DNA of 19,117 nt from Flavobacteriaceae bacterium. GTDB lineage: Bacteria; Bacteroidota; Bacteroidia; Flavobacteriales; Flavobacteriaceae. Positions 1 to 6,877 of the stretch are shown in pieces. The stretch is from contig JAQWYU010000025.1 in assembly GCA_029253805.1 (NCBI GenBank), positions 1 to 19,117 of the forward strand, written 5' to 3'. The notes beneath the pieces were generated by a model. The model had not been told where the DNA came from and did no database searches. It saw only the letters and a program-made list of their open reading frames with translations. Both the position numbers and the translations under genes were made by a program. Each line of letters begins with the position of its first letter. Position 1 is the first letter of the stretch.

Positions 1-120
1 AGAAATTGGGCCCGAAACGAAGAAGCAACATTTGCCATAAAACGCGCAATGGATTTAGAACCGCTGTTAAAGGTTACTATTCCAAATTCTGTTGATGAAA
101 ATATTTTAAATAAACTTTAG
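1..120 (+). CDS. C-terminal end of an unidentified protein (5' end outside window)
   Basis: An open frame runs from the first base of the window to a TAG stop at 118-120 and encodes 39 residues that begin RNWARNEEATFAIKRAMDLE and end in NILNKL. No start is expected inside; the gene begins upstream of the window. The composition (mixed charged helix, then a short hydrophobic strand with TIPNSVDENIL) looks like the end of a soluble protein, but I do not recognise the family and assign no function. It lies 3 bases before the ATG of the DUF4136 lipoprotein on the same strand, so the two are probably co-transcribed. That the frame is coding is likely, because it is open throughout and meets the next gene with operon-like spacing. 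Confidence 0.6.
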   Translation, partial: RNWARNEEATFAIKRAMDLEPLLKVTIPNSVDENILNKL

Positions 121-123
121 AAA

Positions 124-654
124 ATGAAAAATAAATTTACTTCCTTACTATTGTTATTTTTGTTAACAAGCTCTTGTCAATCTGTAAAAGTAGCAGTTGA
201 TTATGATAAGTCTGTTTCCTTTGAGACTTACAAAACTTACGGATTTTTAAAGAAAGGTATTGATCGTGCTCAAATTAATGATTTGGATAAACGCAGAATT
301 TTGAGATCCATTGAAAAAACACTACTCGAAAAAGGTTTTGCAAAATCTGACAATCCAGACGTGATTGTCAACTTTTTTACCAAGGAAAACCAGGAAATAA
401 ATATTTTCAATAATAGCTTTGGAAATTTTGGTTATGGCATGGGTTGGGGCTGGGGCTTTTATAATGGAGCACGAACTACTGTGACAAACTCAACAAAAGG
501 GGTACTTTATATTGATTTAATAGATAATAAAACAAAACAACTTTTCTGGCAAGGAATTGGAAAAGGATACTTAACAACAGATGTTGAACAAAAGGACAAG
601 GTTATTGATGATTTTGTATCATCAATTTTAGCAAAATATCCACCAAAAATCTAA
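124..654 (+). CDS. DUF4136 family lipoprotein
   Basis: This is a 176-residue predicted envelope lipoprotein. Residues 1-17 form a signal peptide (two lysines, then a leucine-rich core) ending in L-T-S-S before Cys18, the likely lipidated cysteine. The mature part fits the DUF4136 family: an early VDYDKSVSFETYKTYGF segment, then a helix with KRRILRSIEKTLLEKGF, the DVIVNFFTK strand, and a C-terminal WQGIGKGYL strand followed by a helix ending near KYPPK. Residues about 92-113 are unusually rich in Gly, Phe, Trp and Asn, as is common in this family. The molecular function of DUF4136 proteins is not established; they are small outer-membrane or periplasmic lipoproteins in many Bacteroidota and Proteobacteria. 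The gene follows the partial upstream gene by 3 bases. Its TAA is separated by one base from the stop of the convergent permease gene, leaving no room for a terminator between them. Confidence 0.88.
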   Translation: MKNKFTSLLLLFLLTSSCQSVKVAVDYDKSVSFETYKTYGFLKKGIDRAQINDLDKRRILRSIEKTLLEKGFAKSDNPDVIVNFFTKENQEINIFNNSFGNFGYGMGWGWGFYNGARTTVTNSTKGVLYIDLIDNKTKQLFWQGIGKGYLTTDVEQKDKVIDDFVSSILAKYPPKI

Positions 655-655
655 T

Positions 656-1741
656 CTAATCCTTAACGTCCAAGGCATCACGCAAGTTATTACCCATTAA
701 CATAAAAGCCATAACCAAACTCATAATACAAACCCCTGGTATAAGTGCTAAATACGGCTTGCCTAATATTATATAGTTATAATGGTCTTTGATCATTGAA
801 CCCCAGCTAGACATCGGCGGTTGTGCTCCAATTCCCAAAAAACTAAGACCACTTTCTATAAGAATAGCTGCGGCAAAATTTGCAGCACAAATAACGATTA
901 TAGGAGCCAAAATATTAGGTAGAATATGCTTAGTAATAATCCTAAAATTTGAATAGCCTAAAGCACGAGCAGCTGTAACATATTGCATTTGCTTGACACT
1001 CATAACTTGACCTCTTACAATTCTAGCAACCTCAACCCACATAGTTAATCCAACTGCAATGAACACTTGCCAAAAACCTTTACCTAGAGCCAAAGTTATT
1101 GCAATCACCAAAAGCAAGGTAGGGATAGACCATGTTACGTTAATCACCCACATAATGATTGCATCCCATTTACCTCCAAAGTAACCTGCTAAACTACCTA
1201 AAACAAGACCAATTAAGAGGGATATTAAGACTGCAATAAAACCAATTGAAAATGAAATTCTCGCTCCTACTAAAATTCGACTTAAAAGATCTCTACCATA
1301 TTTATCAGTTCCAAAATAAAAAGTCCTCTCAGCAACAAAAGGAAGTGATGAATTGGTGTTGTCAGATAATTTGATCGACTTCTCTAATTCTTTTAGCCCA
1401 AATGAAGCATATTCAGAATAGTATATATGCTTGTCATCAAAGCTGTATGATGAAATTGGTATTTCTTTTGGAGGGTGTGAATTCCCAAAAAATAAACGAT
1501 TAAATAAATTCTGGTTACTATCCAATGAACTTGGAATAACTAACATTTGAACTGAAAAACCAGGAGATTTAGAATGAATAGACAAATGCATTTGATTTGA
1601 GTACTGGGAACTATCAGGGGCTATTACATATGCAAAAACAGAGATAAAACCAACAAGTAGAATAAACCAAAAACTAATAACGCCCCAGAAACTTTTTTTG
1701 AATTTCTGAAATGCCAAATTAGTTAGCCCATTCTTTCGCAT
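656..1741 (-). CDS. ABC transporter permease, OppC/DppC (peptide/nickel) type
   Basis: Inner-membrane permease subunit of a binding-protein-dependent importer of the dipeptide/oligopeptide/nickel class. It has 361 residues, against roughly 300 for usual DppC proteins. A cytoplasmic start leads into TM1 (about 18-40). The family signature GTDKYGRDLLSRILVGAR follows at about 144-161, then several membrane helices between about 164 and 350. The EAA loop that docks the ATPase reads AARALGY with ILPN at about 257-276, and the conserved LSFLGIGAQPP follows at about 299-309. About 100 residues (41-140) between TM1 and the signature form a periplasmic insert that accounts for the extra length. The gene starts 6 bases after the prc stop, so it is probably the second gene of that operon. 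No ATPase, partner permease or substrate-binding protein is in the window, so the substrate cannot be named and partners must be encoded elsewhere. Confidence 0.88.
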   Translation of the reverse strand: MRKNGLTNLAFQKFKKSFWGVISFWFILLVGFISVFAYVIAPDSSQYSNQMHLSIHSKSPGFSVQMLVIPSSLDSNQNLFNRLFFGNSHPPKEIPISSYSFDDKHIYYSEYASFGLKELEKSIKLSDNTNSSLPFVAERTFYFGTDKYGRDLLSRILVGARISFSIGFIAVLISLLIGLVLGSLAGYFGGKWDAIIMWVINVTWSIPTLLLVIAITLALGKGFWQVFIAVGLTMWVEVARIVRGQVMSVKQMQYVTAARALGYSNFRIITKHILPNILAPIIVICAANFAAAILIESGLSFLGIGAQPPMSSWGSMIKDHYNYIILGKPYLALIPGVCIMSLVMAFMLMGNNLRDALDVKD

Positions 1742-1747
1742 TAATAA

Positions 1748-3877
1748 TTAATTTTTAAGCTGTGTAGTTTTTTTACTGTTGTCGGAGTTATTCAGGTCAT
1801 TTAATACATTTAAAGCCTCTTCCATGTAAATATCCTTTGAAAGATTTTTATGCCATCTATTTCTGTTAATTTTGAAAACAGAATCTTGTTTCATAATAGG
1901 TAGCTCGTATGACAAAGGTTCAAATGTCAAGTCTGTCTGGTAATCTAATAATTTATCAAAACGTTTAGATTCTTTCTCATTTGAAGTAATATTCTCAGAA
2001 TATTTTTCAAAATTGAGTTGATAAACTTCTTGATCTCTAATGGACTTAATCCAGCGCGCATTATCATCTATTAATTTTATTTGCTCGCTTGAGTTCAATC
2101 TGTTGTGACTATTTTTAATAGTTATTTCATAATTGAGAGAGCTATCCCAGATCTGATAAATGGCAGGCTCAATCTCATCCCATGCTAGTGGATTATCTTG
2201 CTCTTTCTCTCCCATTTTCATATAACTAAAACGTCCAGGGACAATTATATCACTTTTTACTCCCTCAAGTTGGGTAGACCCTCCATTGATTCTATAATAT
2301 TTTTGAGTAGTAAACTTAAATGCCCCCATATCACCATTTGTATTGCTTCGAATCATTCGATTTAAATCAATAATATTTTGAACAGTTCCCTTGCCATAAG
2401 TTTGTTTGCTACCAATAACTATAGCCCGTTTATAATCTTGCATAGCTGCAGCTAAAATTTCAGAAGCGGAGGCTGATAATTCATTTACCAAAATTACGAG
2501 TGGGCCATCCCAGTCAATACCACTTTGTTTATCACTTAAAACTTCATTGTTGTTCCCCGCCGAACGAACCTGAACAATAGGGCCTTCGTCAATAAAAAGA
2601 CCTCCAATATCTACTACTGTTTTTAGAGACCCACCACCATTATTTCTTAAATCTAGAACTAGTCCCTTGATGCCTTCTGCTTTTAAAAGTTCAATTTCTT
2701 TTTTTACATCAGTGGCTGCATTTCTACTGTTTGAATCTTGAAAATCAATATAAAATTTAGGAAGGTTAATTACACCAAACGTAACACCACCTTTTACTAC
2801 CTTAGTAGATTTAGCATACGTTTCTTCAAGTAAGATTTCATCCCTTGGAATACTTAAATCTTCAATTGTACCATCAACCTTTTTGAGAGTGAGAATAACA
2901 TTTGATCCTTTAGGGCCCTTAATTAGCTTGACAGCATCATCCAATCGCATACCCATCACACTTACAGCTTCTTCTTCGTCCTCTTGCCTAACTTTTATGA
3001 TGGCATCTCCTACTTCTAACTTGTCTTGACGCCAAGCAGAGCCACCAGAGATGAGTTCTGTGATAGTTATCTCATCCATGCGCTTTTGGAGACGTGCACC
3101 AATTCCCTCATACTTGCCTGTCATTTGTGCATCAAACCTGTCTTTATCACTAGGAGCAAAATAGAAGGTGTGAGGATCAAATTCTTCAGCTATAACATTG
3201 ATGTATACCGACAACCAATCTTGTCTTCTAATGTCTTTTAAAACAGAAAAATTTTCCGTCATTGTTTTTAAGACAGATTCTCTGGCTTCGGTTTCAATTT
3301 CGGAGCTAGTCCGTGATTTAAAACTTGAGTCAGTTTCCTTTAATTTTTTATCAGCTGTTGTTAGATCATAGTAGTTCGAGATTGTATAGAACTTTAATTG
3401 TTTTCTCCATCTGTTAAACATATCTAAATTAGAATCAGCATATGTCTTGTTTTCGTAATTAGTTGAATAAACTTCTTCTAAATTAAAATCAAAAGGGCTC
3501 TCTAACACTTTAGAATACACATCTTTCGAATCTTCAAATCTAATCAAAAAACGTTCATAAACCATATTGAAAAAACTAACATCGTGGGCTAAAATTTGAT
3601 TATCTAGTTCTGTTTTAAACTCTTCAAACTCATCTATATCCGATTTTAAAAAATAATTTTTAAATGGATCTATTTGATCTAAAAAACTTTGATAAACAGC
3701 CCGAGATAAATCATCATCTATTTCTTTTGGCTGAAAATGACCTTCCTCTAACAAATAAGTGATTAATTGTAATAATAATTTATCCTTATTTGGATCGTCG
3801 AATGTTTTAGAAGTGAAACTACAAGACGCAAATGCTGTGAGTAAAGCAACTAATAAAATATTAAAATTTCGTTTCAT
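1748..3877 (-). CDS. prc: Carboxy-terminal processing (tail-specific) protease, Prc/Tsp type, S41A
   Basis: Periplasmic serine protease with a Ser/Lys dyad that degrades or trims envelope proteins from the C-terminus. The open frame reaches back to 3904, but I place the start at the ATG at 3877. There MKRNFNILLVALLTAFASCSF forms a lipoprotein-like signal peptide with the cysteine at residue 19; the longer start would put nine polar residues in front. In this numbering the protein has 709 residues. A helical N-terminal region (about 30-235) is followed by a PDZ domain (about 245-340, with YEGIGARL and VGDAIIKV) and the S41 core with LDLRNNGGG (about 409-417). Catalytic Ser470 lies in SASASEI, with Asp481 in MQDY and Lys496 in YGKGTVQN, matching the E. 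coli Prc triad S430/D441/K455. A C-terminal DUF3340-like helical region completes the Prc architecture. It is probably co-transcribed with the permease 6 bases downstream and diverges from surE. Confidence 0.93.
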   Translation of the reverse strand: MKRNFNILLVALLTAFASCSFTSKTFDDPNKDKLLLQLITYLLEEGHFQPKEIDDDLSRAVYQSFLDQIDPFKNYFLKSDIDEFEEFKTELDNQILAHDVSFFNMVYERFLIRFEDSKDVYSKVLESPFDFNLEEVYSTNYENKTYADSNLDMFNRWRKQLKFYTISNYYDLTTADKKLKETDSSFKSRTSSEIETEARESVLKTMTENFSVLKDIRRQDWLSVYINVIAEEFDPHTFYFAPSDKDRFDAQMTGKYEGIGARLQKRMDEITITELISGGSAWRQDKLEVGDAIIKVRQEDEEEAVSVMGMRLDDAVKLIKGPKGSNVILTLKKVDGTIEDLSIPRDEILLEETYAKSTKVVKGGVTFGVINLPKFYIDFQDSNSRNAATDVKKEIELLKAEGIKGLVLDLRNNGGGSLKTVVDIGGLFIDEGPIVQVRSAGNNNEVLSDKQSGIDWDGPLVILVNELSASASEILAAAMQDYKRAIVIGSKQTYGKGTVQNIIDLNRMIRSNTNGDMGAFKFTTQKYYRINGGSTQLEGVKSDIIVPGRFSYMKMGEKEQDNPLAWDEIEPAIYQIWDSSLNYEITIKNSHNRLNSSEQIKLIDDNARWIKSIRDQEVYQLNFEKYSENITSNEKESKRFDKLLDYQTDLTFEPLSYELPIMKQDSVFKINRNRWHKNLSKDIYMEEALNVLNDLNNSDNSKKTTQLKN

Positions 3878-4003
3878 AAAATGAATTAAAGTTGTAGAAT
3901 TCAAATAATATTCTAAAATAAATTAAAAATAATGACAAAGCGATGAATTGGTAATAATTTTTTGTTAAAGCTGGTTTAACCTAAAAATAAGCAACAATTT
4001 ATG

Positions 4004-4011
4004 TACTTTTG
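4004..4011 (+). promoter_or_regulatory. Bacteroidota-type -7 promoter box (TAnnTTTG) for the surE operon
   Basis: The octamer TACTTTTG is an exact match to TAnnTTTG, the -7 element of the Bacteroidota primary sigma factor. It sits in the 150-base region between the divergent prc and surE genes. I see no good TTG -33 element at the usual distance, so the call rests on the -7 box and position. Initiation a few bases downstream would fall at or just inside the ATG at 4014, which argues that translation begins at the next ATG (4032). Confidence 0.5.
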
Positions 4012-4031
4012 TTATGAATCATAAATCTAAA

Positions 4032-4808
4032 ATGACAAAAAGACCTTTAATTTTAGTGACAAATGATGATGGAATCACAGCCCCAGGTCTGCGTACTCTA
4101 ATCAAAGTCATGAATAGTATTGGAGAAGTAATAGTGGTTGCTCCTGATAGTCCTCAAAGTGCTATGGGTCATGCAATCACTATCAATGATACTCTTTATT
4201 GTAAAAAAGAACAAATTGATGATGGGCCCCAAAGTGAATATAGCACTTCTGGAACTCCCGCAGACTGCGTAAAACTAGCTATCCATGAACTTTTAGATCG
4301 AAAGCCAGACTTATGTGTTTCTGGAATTAACCATGGATCGAACTCATCAGTTAATATCGTCTACTCTGGCACAATGAGTGCAGCTATTGAAGCTGGCATG
4401 GAAGGTATTCCAGCTATTGGTTTTTCACTACTAAACTATAAATGGGAAGCTGATTTTAGCCAAATAGAATCCTTCATAAAAACTATCATCAATCAAGTGC
4501 TAAATCAAGGATTACAAAAAGGAATTATTTTAAATGTTAACTTTCCAAAACTTTTGGAAAATGAAATTAAAGGAATTCGTATTTGCAGACAAGCTAATGC
4601 TAATTGGATTGAAAAGTTTGATAAACGTCAAACTCCACTTGGAAGAGATTATTACTGGCTCACTGGAGAATTCAATAATCTAGATAACAAAGAAGACACT
4701 GATGAATGGGCTCTTGAAAATGGATACATCTCAGTAGTTCCTGTGCACTATGATCTAACTGCTCACTACTACATTAAGGAATTAAAAAAATGGTCTTTCG
4801 ATGGATAA
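4032..4808 (+). CDS. surE: 5'/3'-nucleotidase SurE
   Basis: Metal-dependent, cytoplasmic nucleoside-monophosphate phosphatase (stationary-phase survival protein). The open frame has an earlier ATG at 4014, but I choose 4032. The resulting N-terminus, MTKRPLILVTNDDG, matches the compact start usual for SurE, and a TAnnTTTG box at 4004-4011 would start transcription at about the upstream ATG. The protein is then 258 residues, normal for the family. Metal-site residues are visible: Asp12-Asp13 in VTNDDG, Ser43 in APDSPQSAMGHA, and Asn100 in SGINHGSN. The GTPADCVKLA and YSGTMSAAIEA segments are also conserved. The last 8 bases overlap the start of the next gene, suggesting translational coupling with the small membrane protein and then lpxB. 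The physiological link between SurE and lipid A synthesis is not obvious from sequence; co-occurrence is all that can be claimed. Confidence 0.94.
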   Translation: MTKRPLILVTNDDGITAPGLRTLIKVMNSIGEVIVVAPDSPQSAMGHAITINDTLYCKKEQIDDGPQSEYSTSGTPADCVKLAIHELLDRKPDLCVSGINHGSNSSVNIVYSGTMSAAIEAGMEGIPAIGFSLLNYKWEADFSQIESFIKTIINQVLNQGLQKGIILNVNFPKLLENEIKGIRICRQANANWIEKFDKRQTPLGRDYYWLTGEFNNLDNKEDTDEWALENGYISVVPVHYDLTAHYYIKELKKWSFDG

Positions 4809-5094
4809 AAAATCAATAATAACTGGTTTAATATATGGAATCGTTTCGAATACTTTGGGATTGTTTGTCGTATGTTTTACAACAGCAAAAATAGCTGGGC
4901 GTTCAGAAAGTACATTACAAGTTCTCGAAGCTGCTGTGTCAGAAAATTTTATAGGCAAGCTCATTAGCTTAGGAGCCATTATAAACTTAATTTGCTTCTT
5001 TTATTTTATCAGAAAACAAAAAGATGGTCATTCAGCTGGAATTTTAATTGCCACTATTTTGATTGCAGTTGGAACCTTTATAACCAAACTTTAA
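4801..5094 (+). CDS. Small three-helix membrane protein between surE and lpxB
   Basis: A 97-residue hydrophobic protein with three likely transmembrane segments at about 6-28, 50-69 and 78-95, separated by a short polar stretch (IAGRSESTLQVLEAAVSEN) and a basic turn (FIRKQKDGHSAG). By the positive-inside rule the RKQK turn would be cytoplasmic. It carries no catalytic motif and no family I can name. The frame is well supported as a gene: its ATG overlaps the surE 3' end by 8 bases, and its TAA (5092-5094) directly abuts the lpxB ATG at 5095, so the three reading frames are tightly chained. The position invites the idea of a role near lipid A assembly at the inner membrane, but that is inference from context only. 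Confidence 0.8.
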   Translation: MDKKSIITGLIYGIVSNTLGLFVVCFTTAKIAGRSESTLQVLEAAVSENFIGKLISLGAIINLICFFYFIRKQKDGHSAGILIATILIAVGTFITKL

Positions 5095-6207
5095 ATGAAA
5101 TATTACATCATAGCTGGAGAGGCATCTGGAGATTTGCATGCTGCAAATATGATGAAAGCATTAAAAAAGTTTGATTCTAAAGCAGAGTTTAGGTTTTGGG
5201 GTGGTGATTTGATGGAAAGTGTAGACGGACAACTAGTAAAGCATTACAAAGATTTAGCTTTTATGGGCTTTTTTGAAGTAATAATGAATATTAGAACTAT
5301 TTCAAAAAATTTAAAGTTTTGCAAAGCAGATATTAAAAAATTTAAGCCGAACTGTTTGATTTTTATTGACTATCCTGGCTTTAATTTGCGTATTGCTAAA
5401 TGGGCAAAAAAAGAAGGAATAACCACTCACTATTATATTTCTCCACAAATATGGGCTTGGAAAGAAAATAGAATCAGTGCTATAAAACGTGATATTGATA
5501 AAATGTATGTCATACTGCCATTTGAAAAAGGCTACTACGAAATCAACCACATGATGCCCGTAAATTTTGTTGGACACCCACTCATCGATGCTATTGCAGA
5601 TCGAAACCCCACTGATGAAACTTTATTTAGACAAACTCACGAACTTAATCAAAAACCTATTATAGCCCTCCTCCCAGGAAGCCGAAAACAAGAGATAACT
5701 AAAATACTTTCGGTAATGATTAGCGTAGTAAAGAGTTTTCCAGATTATCAATTTGTGATTGCTGGAGCTCCAAGCCAAGATCCTAAATTTTACAGTTCAT
5801 TTATAAAAAATAAAAATGTTTCTTTTGTTGAAAATAACACCTATGACTTATTGAGCGTAGCACATGCAGCAGTTGTTGCTTCGGGAACAGCAACTCTAGA
5901 AACTGCACTATTTAAAGTTCCTGAAGTGGTATGCTACAAAACTAGCTGGGTCTCATATGAGATTGGAAAACGATTAGTAAAATTAAAGTATATCTCTCTA
6001 GTTAATTTAATTCTTGATAAAGAAGTAGTAACTGAACTAATTCAAGGTGCTTTTAATACAAAAAGTCTGACTACAGAATTAAGCTCTATCTTAAATGGTG
6101 AAATGCGTGAGCAACAATTAATAGCTTACCATGAACTGGAAACAAAATTAGGTGGACATGGAGCAAGTTTAAAGGTTGCGGAATTGATACATAATTCTTT
6201 GAAATAG
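5095..6207 (+). CDS. lpxB: Lipid-A-disaccharide synthase
   Basis: Glycosyltransferase (GT19) that joins UDP-2,3-diacylglucosamine to lipid X, releasing UDP and forming the beta-1,6-linked disaccharide of lipid A, on the cytoplasmic face of the inner membrane. The length, 370 residues, is normal. Family motifs occur in order: IIAGEASGDLHAANM (about 4-18), FIDYPGFNLRIAKWAKK (about 90-106), YYISPQIWAWKENRI (about 113-127), VILPFEKGYY, NFVGHPLID, IALLPGSRKQEI (about 191-202), and a nucleotide-sugar binding region with VVASGTATLETALF. The start codon follows the preceding stop without a gap, implying coupled translation within the surE-membrane protein-lpxB operon. The gene shows that this organism makes lipid A of the usual type. 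No strong terminator is visible in the 86-base convergent gap downstream. Confidence 0.96.
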   Translation: MKYYIIAGEASGDLHAANMMKALKKFDSKAEFRFWGGDLMESVDGQLVKHYKDLAFMGFFEVIMNIRTISKNLKFCKADIKKFKPNCLIFIDYPGFNLRIAKWAKKEGITTHYYISPQIWAWKENRISAIKRDIDKMYVILPFEKGYYEINHMMPVNFVGHPLIDAIADRNPTDETLFRQTHELNQKPIIALLPGSRKQEITKILSVMISVVKSFPDYQFVIAGAPSQDPKFYSSFIKNKNVSFVENNTYDLLSVAHAAVVASGTATLETALFKVPEVVCYKTSWVSYEIGKRLVKLKYISLVNLILDKEVVTELIQGAFNTKSLTTELSSILNGEMREQQLIAYHELETKLGGHGASLKVAELIHNSLK

Positions 6208-6293
6208 GTTCTCTCACACACACCATTTAATTTCACCAAACCGCAAAACTGATTCAAAATTAGTTTAAATATATAATTAAATTTTACAATTAG

Positions 6294-6839
6294 TTAAAGG
6301 GTGAAAGTCGGTTTAAAACTTTCGTAATAAGCATTAAAAGCCTCTTGACTGTTAACATCTTTATACGTTTGATCTTTAAATAGCTGGAGATATATCTCAA
6401 TTTTTTGAACGGTTTGATAGCCAGGAATTGGCGCTATTAAATTTGCATTAAAATCTAAAAAAACTATAGTTGGATAAGCCCTAACTCCTAAGTATTGAGA
6501 AAATTGATGCGCACTATTTCTGCGCTTTGCTTTGGCTGGATCATAGTTTGGATTATCAAACAATCGATCTTTGTAACTAACTGTTTCGTTACCCTCAGCA
6601 TTAAACTTCACTGCGTAATAATTCGTATTAACAAAATCAATTAAATCTTTATTAGTAAACGTATTTCTATCTAGCATTTTACAAGGCCCACACCAAGACG
6701 TATAAAAATCTATCATTATATTTTTAGGTTCCTTTTTTTGTAGTTCCAAAGCTTGATCCATAGTTATCCAATTAATCGATTGGGAGACTACAGTCAAAGA
6801 TGACAATAGTGTTATTAAGGTTAAAACAAATGATTTCAT
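6294..6839 (-). CDS. Secreted thioredoxin-fold protein (CGPC active site)
   Basis: A 181-residue protein with a signal peptide (about 1-19, hydrophobic core ending VVS-QS), so it acts in the periplasm or envelope. The thioredoxin fold is shown by the IMIDFYTSWCGPCKML segment, with the redox pair Cys50 and Cys53. This is followed by a helix, the strand YYAVKFNAEG, an Asn/Lys-rich insert, and the cis-proline region VRAYPTIVFLDFNANLI (about 119-135). This pattern resembles the thioredoxin-like family (DUF255/Thioredoxin_7-like) common in Bacteroidota, which reduces or isomerises disulfides in exported proteins; the exact substrate is unknown. It lies 38 bases downstream of the POT transporter gene on the same strand and is probably the last gene of the peptidase-transporter operon. 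The functional link to peptide uptake is uncertain. Confidence 0.88.
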   Translation of the reverse strand: MKSFVLTLITLLSSLTVVSQSINWITMDQALELQKKEPKNIMIDFYTSWCGPCKMLDRNTFTNKDLIDFVNTNYYAVKFNAEGNETVSYKDRLFDNPNYDPAKAKRRNSAHQFSQYLGVRAYPTIVFLDFNANLIAPIPGYQTVQKIEIYLQLFKDQTYKDVNSQEAFNAYYESFKPTFTL

Positions 6840-6877
6840 ATCTAATTAACTTTTTAACATTTTAATAATTGGATATT

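Noticed and set aside
3902..3910. Near-match to a -7 box for prc on the minus strand (TATTATTTG)
   Set aside because: It has one extra base inside the TAnnTTTG pattern and no -33 partner at a normal distance, so it is too weak to list, though its position fits the shorter prc start.
6208..6293. Possible terminator in the convergent gap after lpxB (AAACTGA with TTAGTTT near 6246-6266)
   Set aside because: The stem is short, AT-rich, needs a G-U pair and has no clear U-tract, so it does not meet the standard for an intrinsic terminator.
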